Source: an uncultured Oscillibacter sp.
GTDB lineage: Bacteria > Bacillota > Clostridia > Oscillospirales > Oscillospiraceae
Assembly: GCA_910587705.1 (NCBI GenBank)
Contig: CAJUMX010000009.1
Coordinates: forward strand, 1 to 64,000
Length of the DNA: 64,000 nucleotides
Direction: 5' to 3'
The notes below the pieces were generated by a model. That model made no database searches and was not told the DNA's origin. It saw nothing but the letters and a program-made list of their open reading frames with translations. Shown here piece by piece: positions 43,735 to 51,456 of this stretch. The position numbers and the translations under genes were made by a program. Every line of letters starts with the position of its first letter. Position 1 is the first letter of the stretch.

Positions 43735-44498
43735 ACATCGACATTTTGACCCTCTTCCCGGACTCCGTGGACGCCATGCTGAACGTCAGCATCCTGGGCC
43801 GGGCCCAGGAGCGGGGGTACATCGCCATTCGGACCCACCAGATTCGGGAGTACACCACCAACAAGCAGATGCAGGTGGACGACTACCCTTACGGCGGAGG
43901 CCGGGGGGCCGTCATGCAGGCGGACCCGCTGTACCGCTGCTGGGCCCACGTGGTGGAAACCCACGGGCCGGGGCGGACCATCTTCCTCTCCCCCTGCGGG
44001 CGGACCTTCACCCAAGGTCTGGCCCGGGAGCTGAAGGAGACGTACAGTCACCTGATTCTGGTCTGCGGGCACTACGAGGGGGTGGACCAGCGGTTTTTGG
44101 ACGAGTGCGTGGATGAGGAAATCTCCATGGGGGACTTCGTTCTCACCGGCGGAGAAATTCCCGCCATGGCGGTGGCGGACGCAGTGTGCCGCATGGTGCC
44201 CGGGGTCCTGCCGGACGAGGAGTGCTTCCAGGAGGAGTCCCACTGGAACGGCCTTCTGGAGTACCCCCAGTACTCCCGGCCCGCCGTGTGGCACGACCGG
44301 GCGGTGCCGGAGATTTTACTCTCCGGGGACCACGGGAAGGTGGCGGCCTGGCGGAAGAAGGAGAGCTACAAGCGGACCATGCGCCGCCGCCCGGACCTAT
44401 TCGCGAAGTTTGACGAGAGCCAATTGACCACCAAAGCGGAAAAAAAGGTCCTCCAGGAAGCCAGAGACGAGCTGGCCCAGGAGGACGGGGAGCTGTAA
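43731..44498 (+). CDS. trmD: tRNA (guanine-N1)-methyltransferase TrmD
   Basis: A 255-residue SPOUT enzyme that makes m1G37 in tRNA with S-adenosylmethionine. N-terminus VNIDILTLFPDSVDAMLNVS; knot motifs DDYPYGGGRGAVMQADPL, LVCGHYEGVDQRFLDE and EISMGDFVLTGGEIPAMAV; substrate motif LEYPQYSRPAVW. The start is GTG at 43731, overlapping the rimM stop (GTGA). Unlike the usual rpsP-ylqC-rimM-trmD-rplS cluster, neither rpsP nor rplS flanks it; a terminator follows at once. Confidence 0.96.
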   Translation: MNIDILTLFPDSVDAMLNVSILGRAQERGYIAIRTHQIREYTTNKQMQVDDYPYGGGRGAVMQADPLYRCWAHVVETHGPGRTIFLSPCGRTFTQGLARELKETYSHLILVCGHYEGVDQRFLDECVDEEISMGDFVLTGGEIPAMAVADAVCRMVPGVLPDEECFQEESHWNGLLEYPQYSRPAVWHDRAVPEILLSGDHGKVAAWRKKESYKRTMRRRPDLFAKFDESQLTTKAEKKVLQEARDELAQEDGEL

Positions 44499-44530
44499 GA
44501 GCCGCCCGGCAAAGCCGGGCGGCTCTTTTT
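44498..44530 (+). terminator. Rho-independent terminator after trmD
   Basis: A perfect 13-bp stem (44498-44510 with 44514-44526), AAA loop, and a T-run, the clearest terminator in the window. Confidence 0.92.
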
Positions 44531-44543
44531 GCGGGAAGGGGGC

Positions 44544-45983
44544 TTAAGCGGCGGTAAAGATGCTGGTGGGGCCGTCGGCTCCGCCAAGAACATCCTCAAA
44601 GTCCGAGAAATCAGGGTAGCTGATTTTCACGTTCTTACCCATGGCCTGAATCTCCATGGTCATGTCCAGATTCACGGAGACGTTTGCCGTCAGGCTGTCC
44701 TTGCCGTCGGAGGCTTTCACGCCCGCTTTCAGGGCCAGGTCGGCGGCGGCGTTTTTCAGGGTCCCATCTTTGCCCACGGTGTAGGTGATGGTACTGCCGT
44801 CCAGGGAGAAGGACATCTCCATGTCCAGGTCCGCCTCGGCCTCCAGCACACCCAAAATCTGGCCCGTCAGGCCGTTGATCATCCCGGCGAAGGCGTTGTT
44901 CAATTTCAGGGTGTAGACCGTGTTTTCCCCGGAGGATTTCTCGGTGATGGAGTCGATGAAGGGCAGCATGGCGGCGTAGGTTTTCCCGGTGGCCTGCTCC
45001 ATCAGGGCCGTAAGGCTCTCTACGTCCACGCCCATGCCCATGGGCATCTGGTAGGCGTCCTCGCCGGAGCGGACATAGGCCACGCCCTCTTTCAGCCAGT
45101 ACTCCATTTTTTCGGTCTCGGTGATCTCCCCGTCTGTCGCGGTGACGGTCATGTCCATGGCCATCTGGAGGTCCTTGTCCAGGACCATCTGGATGCGGCC
45201 CTTAATCGTGGCGTCTGCCTTCTGGGTCATATCCAGGGAGGTTCCGCCGTCGGTGCCCTTGACGCTGAAGCTCATGGCCATTTTCGCGTCCACAGTGGTA
45301 TCCAGTCCCTGGGCCGCCGCCGCGCCGGAGGTCTGGAGGGCCCGATAGGCCTCAATCTTCTCCGTCATGGGCTTGGCGGCCGCCGCGTCCACGGCCCCGC
45401 TCTCAATGAGGCTGGCCAGCAGATAGGTGTCGCCGTCCTTGAGGTCCGCGCCCAGGGCCTGATAGGTCATGGACACCAAATAGTCCCGGAGGAAGGTCCC
45501 GGTGAACAAGGAGGTATCCAGCAGGCCCAGGCTCAGGGCAAACTCCTGGGCGTTGGCGCTGGTGAAGTCCACATTGTCCTGATAGCCCAGGGCCCGGAGG
45601 AGGAAGATGGTATACGCCTTGGCGGTGCAGGGGTTGGACGCGCCGAAGGCGGATTCCGAGGTCCCGTTGGCAAGGCCCTTGCCCGCCAGCCAGGCCACAT
45701 GGGGGGCGGCGGTCTCGTTCACGTCGGTGAAGGGGCATTTGAGGTCCCCGGCGGCGTAGGCGGCCTTGGCCTCCTCCTCTGCGCCGTAGAGCCGGACCAG
45801 CATGATGGCGGCCTGGGCCCGGGTGGGGGCCTTCTCCAGGTCAAAGCCGCCAGGACCGCCCTTGAGCATGCCGATGGCGGACAGCTCCGCCGCCGGTCCG
45901 TCAAAGCTGGAGGCGGAGGCGCTGACGCACAGCAGCCCCGCCAGCGCCAGGGTAGTCAGCAGGATGGTTAGAAAGCGTTTCAT
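44544..45983 (-). CDS. SLH-domain surface protein with DUF6612-like domain and GGADGPTSIF tail
   Basis: A 479-residue exported protein. Signal peptide MKRFLTILLTTLALAGLLCVSASA; residues 25-210 hold two or three SLH-type repeats (PTRAQAAIMLVRLYGAEE, CPFTDVNETAAPHVAWLAGKG). Residues about 225-460 resemble the LolA/DUF6612-like lipoprotein fold with alternating strands (KMAMSFSVKGTDGGTSLDMT; LNNAFAGMINGLTGQI). The C-terminus EDVLGGADGPTSIFTAA carries the GGADGPTSIF motif, which I have seen near the termini of assorted Firmicute membrane and secreted proteins and in sodium-pumping decarboxylases. Its meaning is unknown. Convergent with trmD and followed by their shared terminator. Confidence 0.8.
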   Translation of the reverse strand: MKRFLTILLTTLALAGLLCVSASASSFDGPAAELSAIGMLKGGPGGFDLEKAPTRAQAAIMLVRLYGAEEEAKAAYAAGDLKCPFTDVNETAAPHVAWLAGKGLANGTSESAFGASNPCTAKAYTIFLLRALGYQDNVDFTSANAQEFALSLGLLDTSLFTGTFLRDYLVSMTYQALGADLKDGDTYLLASLIESGAVDAAAAKPMTEKIEAYRALQTSGAAAAQGLDTTVDAKMAMSFSVKGTDGGTSLDMTQKADATIKGRIQMVLDKDLQMAMDMTVTATDGEITETEKMEYWLKEGVAYVRSGEDAYQMPMGMGVDVESLTALMEQATGKTYAAMLPFIDSITEKSSGENTVYTLKLNNAFAGMINGLTGQILGVLEAEADLDMEMSFSLDGSTITYTVGKDGTLKNAAADLALKAGVKASDGKDSLTANVSVNLDMTMEIQAMGKNVKISYPDFSDFEDVLGGADGPTSIFTAA

Positions 45984-46087
45984 AGAAAATCTCCTCTCTT
46001 CTCCGACGGAAAATCGCCGGAACAGTACGTACTTCCATTGTATACCTGGGAAAATCCGCCGTCAAGTACAGTTTTTTGGAAGCCTTT

Positions 46088-46834
46088 TCAGAACACGCAC
46101 AGGGCCGTGAAGCAGACGCCCTGGGGCCCCAGGCCCTCCACGAAATAGCCCGCATCTCCCCAGCAGCCCTCCAAACGGAGGGTATCCCCCAGGACGGCCT
46201 CCCGGCTGTAGTTGATCTGGAACTCCCGGGGGACCCGGACTTGCAGGTCCTCCGGCAGGGCATCCCAGATGATGTCGCCGTAGTTTCCGCTAAACAGGTG
46301 CCCGTTGCCGTCCAGGTCGGACCAGCGGACCGTCCGGGTCCCCAGGTCCTCCCGCCCCTCCTTGGGAAGGACAATCTTCCGTGTCTCCGGACAGTCCAGG
46401 GACCGGTCCGAGGACAGCAGGGGCTTGGCCGTGAAGGCCGAGGGCCGCAGAATCTTCCGGGTAAGGGGGTCCACCAGAATCCAGTCCGTCCGGGCGCAGA
46501 CCCGGAGGCGGCCCTGCTGGTCCCGCATCTCGTAGTTCCGCCCCATGTGGGCGGCCTTGGGCCCCGCCTCCCAGGTGGTGATGTCCAGCAGGTCCCGGGC
46601 CCGGGGGCAGTCGTGAATGCGGATGGCCGCCCGGGAGAGGAGAAACACCTCCCGATTGGCCCAGAGCAGCTCATGGGTCAGGCCCCGGGCATCGTAGTCG
46701 TACCCGGCGAAGGCCCCCAGGCGGCTTAAAAGGGCCGCCACCCGGACCCGCTGCTCCCGGTCGCAGTCCCAGAACACCAGCTCCTCCTGGCGGAAATAGC
46801 CGTTTTCATATAATTCTTGTTTGAAGCTTTCCAT
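46088..46834 (-). CDS. Acyl-ACP thioesterase (FatA/B-like)
   Basis: A 248-residue double hot-dog thioesterase that releases fatty acids from acyl carrier protein. Seen: LTHELLWANREVFLLSRAAI, RNYEMRDQQGRLRVCARTDW, WILVDPLTRKILRPS, and the second hot-dog RTVRWSDLDGNGHLFSGNYG with the catalytic Asn/His-like positions, then INYSREAVLGDTLRLEG. The ATG at 46834 lies 13 nt after GGAGG. A GTG at 46861 would overlap the ThrE-C stop (GTGA) and is an alternative start. Last gene of the SUFU-ThrE operon. Confidence 0.88.
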   Translation of the reverse strand: MESFKQELYENGYFRQEELVFWDCDREQRVRVAALLSRLGAFAGYDYDARGLTHELLWANREVFLLSRAAIRIHDCPRARDLLDITTWEAGPKAAHMGRNYEMRDQQGRLRVCARTDWILVDPLTRKILRPSAFTAKPLLSSDRSLDCPETRKIVLPKEGREDLGTRTVRWSDLDGNGHLFSGNYGDIIWDALPEDLQVRVPREFQINYSREAVLGDTLRLEGCWGDAGYFVEGLGPQGVCFTALCVF

Positions 46835-46857
46835 GGTGAAATCCCATCCTCCGTTGT

Positions 46858-47304
46858 TCACTTCTTTGGCGGGCGGAGCCGGGGAAACACGGCCCGGAAC
46901 ACCGACGAGGCCAGCATAGCCCCCACCGCCAGCGCCGCCGCCATGCCAAAGGTGTGGAGCAGGGTGCTGAGAAACGCGTCCGTCTCCCCCGCCACGCCAT
47001 GGCGCATGGCGTAATAAATCCCCCCGCCGGGCACCAGGGGCAGCAGAGCCACCAGCACATAGCCCGTCACCGGGCAGCGCCGGACCCGGCTCATCACCTC
47101 GGCAAACACGCCGATGGCCGCCGCCGCCAGAAAGGCCGCGAAGATGGTCTTTCCCCCCAGCAAATACACCAGCCAGCCCAGGGCCCCGCCCACCCCGGCG
47201 ATAAGCTTTCCATAGCCATGGATGTTGAACATCAGCGTAAAGCCCACGCAGGCCCAAAAGGCGCACAGACAGGGCAGGGCGTAGTCAAAGCAAACCGTCT
47301 CCAT
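46858..47304 (-). CDS. Threonine/serine exporter, C-terminal half (DUF3815, ThrE type)
   Basis: A 148-residue protein with four spans, the second half of a split ThrE-type amino-acid exporter: CVGFTLMFNIHGYGKLIAGV, TIFAAFLAAAAIGVFAEVMS and LPLVPGGGIYYAMRHGVAG are family motifs. The N-terminal half is encoded 20 nt upstream. Together they would form one threonine/serine exporter in the membrane. Confidence 0.9.
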   Translation of the reverse strand: METVCFDYALPCLCAFWACVGFTLMFNIHGYGKLIAGVGGALGWLVYLLGGKTIFAAFLAAAAIGVFAEVMSRVRRCPVTGYVLVALLPLVPGGGIYYAMRHGVAGETDAFLSTLLHTFGMAAALAVGAMLASSVFRAVFPRLRPPKK

Positions 47305-47323
47305 GCCACCCTCCTTACTTAAC

Positions 47324-48085
47324 TTACAGAAATCCGCCCAGGGCCTGTCCCGCCGCCGCCCCCAGGGCGATGGCGGAGGCCGCCAGAATTGCGTCCGCCG
47401 TGCGGCTCAGGGCGGAGAAGGTGTCCCCGGCCATAATCTCCCGCATGGCGTTGGTCAGGGCCACGCCGGGGACCAGGACCATTAGCGCGGAGATGGTCAC
47501 AATGTCCACGCTCTCCCCCAATCCCGCCTCCACCAGTGCCAGCGCCAGAAAGGCCGCCAGGGCGCTGCACACCGCCGTGCGGAAAAAGCCGTTGGCCCCG
47601 ATGAATTTTCCCCCGTAGAGAAGGCACACCCCCACCGCCAATCCGCTGAGAAGAGCGCATGCCATGTCCCGCGGCCCTCCGCCAAAAAGCGGGGCGAAAA
47701 AGGCGGGAGCCGCGCCATAGCCCAGCAGTACCATCCGGGGGGAGTAGCGGGGGATGTCTGCCCCCAGGGCCGCCACGGCGGACAGGGCCTCGTCCAGAGG
47801 CGGCTTCTCCACACAGAGGTGGCGGCAGAGGTTGTTGCACCGCTCCAGCAGCTCAATGTCCGTGCCGTGGAGGGGGACCCGCCGCATCCGGGTGACGGGA
47901 TGGCCCTCCGGGGTAGCCACGCTGACGATGAGGCAGTTGGGAATGGCAAAAACCTCCGGGGTCTCCAGCCCGTAAGCGCAGAGGAGCCGCCGGGCGGACT
48001 CCTCCACCCGGTAGATTTCCGCGCCGCTGTACATCAGCTGATAGCCCAGCTCCACCGCCATGTTCAGCAGCTTCTCATAGTCCAT
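47324..48085 (-). CDS. Threonine/serine exporter, N-terminal half (DUF1212, ThrE type)
   Basis: A 253-residue protein: a cytoplasmic N-terminal domain (LGYQLMYSGAEIYRVEESAR; VEVFA-like ETPEVFAIPNCLIVSVATPE) followed by five spans from about residue 110. The final helices contain VLVPGVALTNAMREIMAGD, the ThrE hallmark. It begins 3 nt after the SUFU gene stop and precedes its partner half by 19 nt. Confidence 0.92.
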   Translation of the reverse strand: MDYEKLLNMAVELGYQLMYSGAEIYRVEESARRLLCAYGLETPEVFAIPNCLIVSVATPEGHPVTRMRRVPLHGTDIELLERCNNLCRHLCVEKPPLDEALSAVAALGADIPRYSPRMVLLGYGAAPAFFAPLFGGGPRDMACALLSGLAVGVCLLYGGKFIGANGFFRTAVCSALAAFLALALVEAGLGESVDIVTISALMVLVPGVALTNAMREIMAGDTFSALSRTADAILAASAIALGAAAGQALGGFL

Positions 48086-48088
48086 GGT

Positions 48089-48898
48089 CTAATCCAAAAT
48101 CTCCTTAAAGTCCGCGCAGAGGTTGGGCCGGCGCACGTCCAGCACCACGGGGAGCTTCCCCTCCGCAAAGCGCTGGCTCAGGCCCTCCATGCCGTATTTC
48201 AGCTTGTATTCGATCTCCTCTTTGTAGGCGGGAATCAGCATGTAGAAGCAGATGGTTTTCCCGTCCTCCGTGGTCAGCTCCGGCACCAAGGAGAGGCTGT
48301 CCAGCACCGCGCCGCCAAAGCCCAGACCGTCGCAGATAGGCGTGTAGTCCGGCCCGTTGGGAATGGTGTGGCCCCAGCCCAGCCAGGTCTTGTACTCGTG
48401 GGGGAAGCGGGCCAGGAATTTCAGCATCTGGATGGGCCAGAACCGCTCATAGGGCAGGTCCTTGGGATTGCTCCCCGCCCTGCCCAGGTCCCAGTCCCCA
48501 GGGAGGAGCATGTACAGCTCCGCGTATTTCAGGTCCTCCCGGTCCGCAATCTCCTCCGGCAGGCTCATGGGCAGATCGCTCATGCCGGTGGTGTAGAGGA
48601 GCGTGCTGTCCCCCTTGGGGGCGTGGAGGACGTGAACGTCGATGTGGACCAAATCGCTGATGAGCTCGTGGCAGACGAAGCCCTCCCAGCCCGGGAAAAT
48701 CTCCGCCATGTGGGCTTCAATGGCCTCCGTGGAGACGCACACGTCCTCCGGAGGCCGGAAGCCCTGGTCCTCCGGGGTCTGATAGCGGTAAACGGCGGAG
48801 CCGCCGGGGGTGTATTCCTCCGTCTCCGGGGCCGTTCCCTCCCGATGGGGTCGGGCGGGCGGCTCCTTTTTCTTTCTAAACTTATCCAAGAAACCCAT
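48089..48898 (-). CDS. Suppressor-of-fused (SUFU) domain protein
   Basis: A 269-residue cytoplasmic protein. After a short basic N-terminus (MGFLDKFRKKKEPP) a SUFU domain spans about residues 55-260: STEAIEAHMAEIFPGWEGFV, LISDLVHIDVHVLHAPKGDS, LLYTTGMSDLPMSLPE, AELYMLLPGDW. Bacterial SUFU domains are often found as immunity or interaction proteins in polymorphic-toxin loci, but no toxin gene is near. The start at 48898 has GGAGG 8 nt upstream. It heads the ThrE/thioesterase operon. Confidence 0.88.
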   Translation of the reverse strand: MGFLDKFRKKKEPPARPHREGTAPETEEYTPGGSAVYRYQTPEDQGFRPPEDVCVSTEAIEAHMAEIFPGWEGFVCHELISDLVHIDVHVLHAPKGDSTLLYTTGMSDLPMSLPEEIADREDLKYAELYMLLPGDWDLGRAGSNPKDLPYERFWPIQMLKFLARFPHEYKTWLGWGHTIPNGPDYTPICDGLGFGGAVLDSLSLVPELTTEDGKTICFYMLIPAYKEEIEYKLKYGMEGLSQRFAEGKLPVVLDVRRPNLCADFKEILD

Positions 48899-49037
48899 AA
48901 CTGAAACCTCCATGCGAAATTTACGGAAACGTTTCTTCTATTCTACTCCTTTTCCATGCTCCGGGCAATTGTTTTTTCTCCGGAGATGCGGTACAATAAA
49001 AACCATCCATCATCCAAGATACAAACGAGGTGCTTTT

Positions 49038-49796
49038 ATGAAACTGGTTTCCTGGAACGTCAACGGCCTCCGGGCCTGCCTGAAAAAGGGCTTTCTGGAC
49101 TTCTGCGCCTTTGCCGACGCGGACGTCATTTGCCTCCAAGAGACGAAGATGCGGCCGGAACAAGCGGAATTCGACCTCCCCGGCTACGTCCGCTTCTGGA
49201 ACAGCGCGGACAAGGCGGGCTACTCCGGCACCGCCGTCTTTACCCGGCACCAGCCCCTGAACGTCACCTATGATTTCGGCATCGACGAGCACCGCCACGA
49301 GGGGCGGATCATCACGGCGGAGTTCCAGGACTTCTATCTGGTCTGCTGCTACACCCCCAACTCCAAGGACCAGCTCCTCCGCCTGGACTACCGGATGGCC
49401 TGGGAGGATGACCTGCGGGACTACCTCTGTGAGCTGGACGCGGTGAAGCCGGTGGTCTACTGCGGGGATTTGAACGTGGCCCACCAGGAAATCGACCTGA
49501 AAAACCCCGGCCCCAACCGGCGGAATCCCGGCTTCACCGACGAGGAGCGAGAGAAAATGACAAGGCTCCTGGAAGCCGGCTTTGTGGACAGCTTCCGGGC
49601 GCTGTACCCGGACAAGACCGGGGCCTACTCCTGGTGGAGCTATCGGGGCCGGGCCCGGGAGAACAACACCGGATGGAGAATCGACTATTTCATCGTCTCC
49701 CAGCGCCTTCGCGGGCGGATTCGAAACGCCGACATCTGGAGCGAGGTCCACGGCAGCGACCACTGCCCCGTGGTGCTGGAGCTGTCGGAGGAATAA
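49038..49796 (+). CDS. xth: Exodeoxyribonuclease III
   Basis: A 252-residue AP endonuclease / 3'-5' exonuclease of base-excision repair. Motifs: KLVSWNVNGLRACLKKGFLD, ICLQETKMR (catalytic Glu), YCCY-like VCCYTPNSKD, GDLNVAHQEIDLKNP, WWSYRGRARENNTGWRIDYF and SEVHGSDHCPVVLEL (catalytic Asp-His). Full family length, start at 49038 with GAGGTG upstream. The last gene of the GC-rich core block before the AT-richer island. Confidence 0.96.
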   Translation: MKLVSWNVNGLRACLKKGFLDFCAFADADVICLQETKMRPEQAEFDLPGYVRFWNSADKAGYSGTAVFTRHQPLNVTYDFGIDEHRHEGRIITAEFQDFYLVCCYTPNSKDQLLRLDYRMAWEDDLRDYLCELDAVKPVVYCGDLNVAHQEIDLKNPGPNRRNPGFTDEEREKMTRLLEAGFVDSFRALYPDKTGAYSWWSYRGRARENNTGWRIDYFIVSQRLRGRIRNADIWSEVHGSDHCPVVLELSEE

Positions 49797-50321
49797 GCCA
49801 AAACCTCCGGCTAAGCCGGTGGTATGTATAGGCCCTCTTGGGACATGTCCCTAAAGGGAGTGGTTGTTTTCCTTCTTTTACTGGCTTACTCATGAACGGG
49901 TTGATGTACTTTGATATGCGCATCTAGTCCACTGCGATGTTTTCCTGAAGCTGATTTTTCTAGACCGTAAAAGGTAGGAAGGCAACTACTATGTCCACAT
50001 AACTGCTGCGAACAGTAAATGCCTGGGAATCTATTACGGCTCATTTGCGCGGTACTGATAAAGAAAATTTCGAGAATGTGGTATACAGCCGCGTGATGCT
50101 TGGGTGTTATGCGGTTGGCCTTTTACTTTCCCTGGTCAAACCACCTGCTCAAATTATTAAGATAAGATTAGGCACAGCCTTTGGGCTGTGCCTAATCTTA
50201 TAGGGATATTTAAAACAAGAGGGGCTCAAGTTCCGTGAATTGCTATTTGCATACGCACATGGCAAAAGAAAGCTGACAAACCCTTGCGGACAGGCGTTTT
50301 AAAGCCCTTGGGTTTATCAAC
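49797..50321. other. Gene-free boundary region with a possible coding relic
   Basis: No intact gene. A 66-codon open frame on the plus strand (50003-50203) reads protein-like (NAWESITAHLRGTDKENFEN, then YSRVMLGCYAVGLLLSLV) but has no start codon or ribosome site and stops directly upstream. It is probably a remnant of unknown origin. The AT content rises here relative to the left side. Confidence 0.45.
50163..50200. terminator. Strong hairpin, 17-bp stem
   Basis: A perfect stem (50163-50179 with 50184-50200) and TTTG loop. It overlaps the end of the coding relic and could stop transcription from either side. Confidence 0.65.
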
Positions 50322-50648
50322 TTAGCATGGCAAGCCCACTTTCAGTACTCTAATTTTGAAGAGATTCGCGAGTATGCGCACGACTTTTTCAAGGGTACCG
50401 TCGTCGGAGGAACTGTGTTCCACAAGAAACTCCCATTTGCCATCTTCTGTTCTATGGATTTTGATGTGTGCCCTTAAAAGGAACAACGCGGCGATCAGCA
50501 CCCCCGTCTCCGGCAAACCGGGAATGGCAAAAAATGGAATAGACTGTACGTTCTTCCGGCAGCGCTTTACCGCGGAGGACAGATCGGATTCTTTCTCCGC
50601 AATTGCAATCACATCGTCCTGTAAATCGATAGGCAATAGCGCTGACAA
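50322..50648 (-). CDS. Uncharacterised 108-residue protein or fragment
   Basis: An open frame with protein-like composition: a helical part (LQDDVIAIAEKESDLSSAVK), a hydrophobic loop (SIPFFAIPGLPETGVLIAAL), and HIKIHRTEDGKWEFLVEHSS. No family is recognised. The only start is TTG at 50648 without a clear ribosome site, and a stop lies five codons upstream, so it may be the 3' remnant of a larger gene. It lies directly downstream of the CHAT/STAND relic on the same strand and may once have belonged with it. Confidence 0.4.
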   Translation of the reverse strand: MSALLPIDLQDDVIAIAEKESDLSSAVKRCRKNVQSIPFFAIPGLPETGVLIAALFLLRAHIKIHRTEDGKWEFLVEHSSSDDGTLEKVVRILANLFKIRVLKVGLPC

Positions 50649-50745
50649 GACAATCTGGTCCTAATATCGCGAATAAAATTCCGCAAAGCTAGGATTCTTT
50701 TGCGCCAGGGCCAATATAGTACTCTTTTGGGTATATGTGGAATAT

Positions 50746-51360
50746 TCAACTGTTGGCGTTGCAGTATTCTAACAAACCCTCCCCAATCAAGCCGCTCAGG
50801 AGAAGCCGGTAGCAGGATTGCGCCTGTAACCAAGCTTCCGCACGTCTGCTTGTGAGTAACACCTTTATCCTTCCAGGGCGGAGCCCTTTCATCGGCTGGG
50901 TTAGGATATCCCGATCCTCTACGCTGAGCTGCGGCTGAATTTCCGTCCCCTCAATACCTGAAGCGGGTTCAAAGTTGGCCCACACCAGCAGGCAGGGCTT
51001 GTCTCGCGGCGGCCTCGTCAGGATTACCTTTTTTCTTCGATAGATTTTACCAGGGCGGAAGTACTTGTTAGTTTGGCTTTCTGGATCGGCGTACAGGTTT
51101 CCAGCAGGTGTGTCCATGACTGCGCCGTAGCCACCGTGACCATCAAAATGTACGATATTAGCGGGGCGGTTGTACAACACCTCTCTCAGTTGCTCAAAGG
51201 TCGGTGGACGCAGAGTGTCCACGGTGACCGGCAAGTTGCTTTCGCTAGGCTGTTGGCCAGGACGTTATAGCTCACATTGTTTTCCCTGTAGAGTTGGGGA
51301 AGCATGTGCGAAATGATATCCGGGCCATACGGAATAAAATGAGCGGGAAACGGATGGTAA
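50746..51360 (-). pseudogene. Broken CHAT-domain / STAND-ATPase protein
   Basis: On the minus strand, one frame reads IPYGPDIISHMLPQLYRENN and then VSYNVLANSLAKA. After a shift near 51235 the next frame continues LPVTVDTLRPPTFEQLREVL and then NIVHFDGHGGYG. This matches the CHAT (caspase HetF-associated with TPRs) N-terminal half, ending at the catalytic-His region. The same frame then jumps to IKVLLTSRRAEAWLQAQ and LSGLIGEGLLEYCNA, typical of the sensor region of STAND/NB-ARC-type ATPases. So a CHAT-ATPase gene has lost its middle part and gained at least one frameshift. Identification by motif memory; no search run. Confidence 0.6.
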
Positions 51361-51456
51361 CGGCGCCGCGCAGCTATTTCCGCTCCGGCGTAAAATGGGC
51401 GCTCCATGAATTGCGGGGGCGCGGATTCCTCGATGGAAAAGAGGACGCGCGGGAGC

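Noticed and set aside
46835..47266. Upstream extension of the thioesterase frame to 47266
   Set aside because: The extension is Gly/Arg-rich shadow sequence inside the ThrE half-gene; family similarity begins at the ATG at 46834.
44529..48904. Long plus-strand frames opposite the SLH, thioesterase, ThrE and SUFU genes
   Set aside because: They are shadows of GC-rich coding DNA; one begins inside the trmD terminator.
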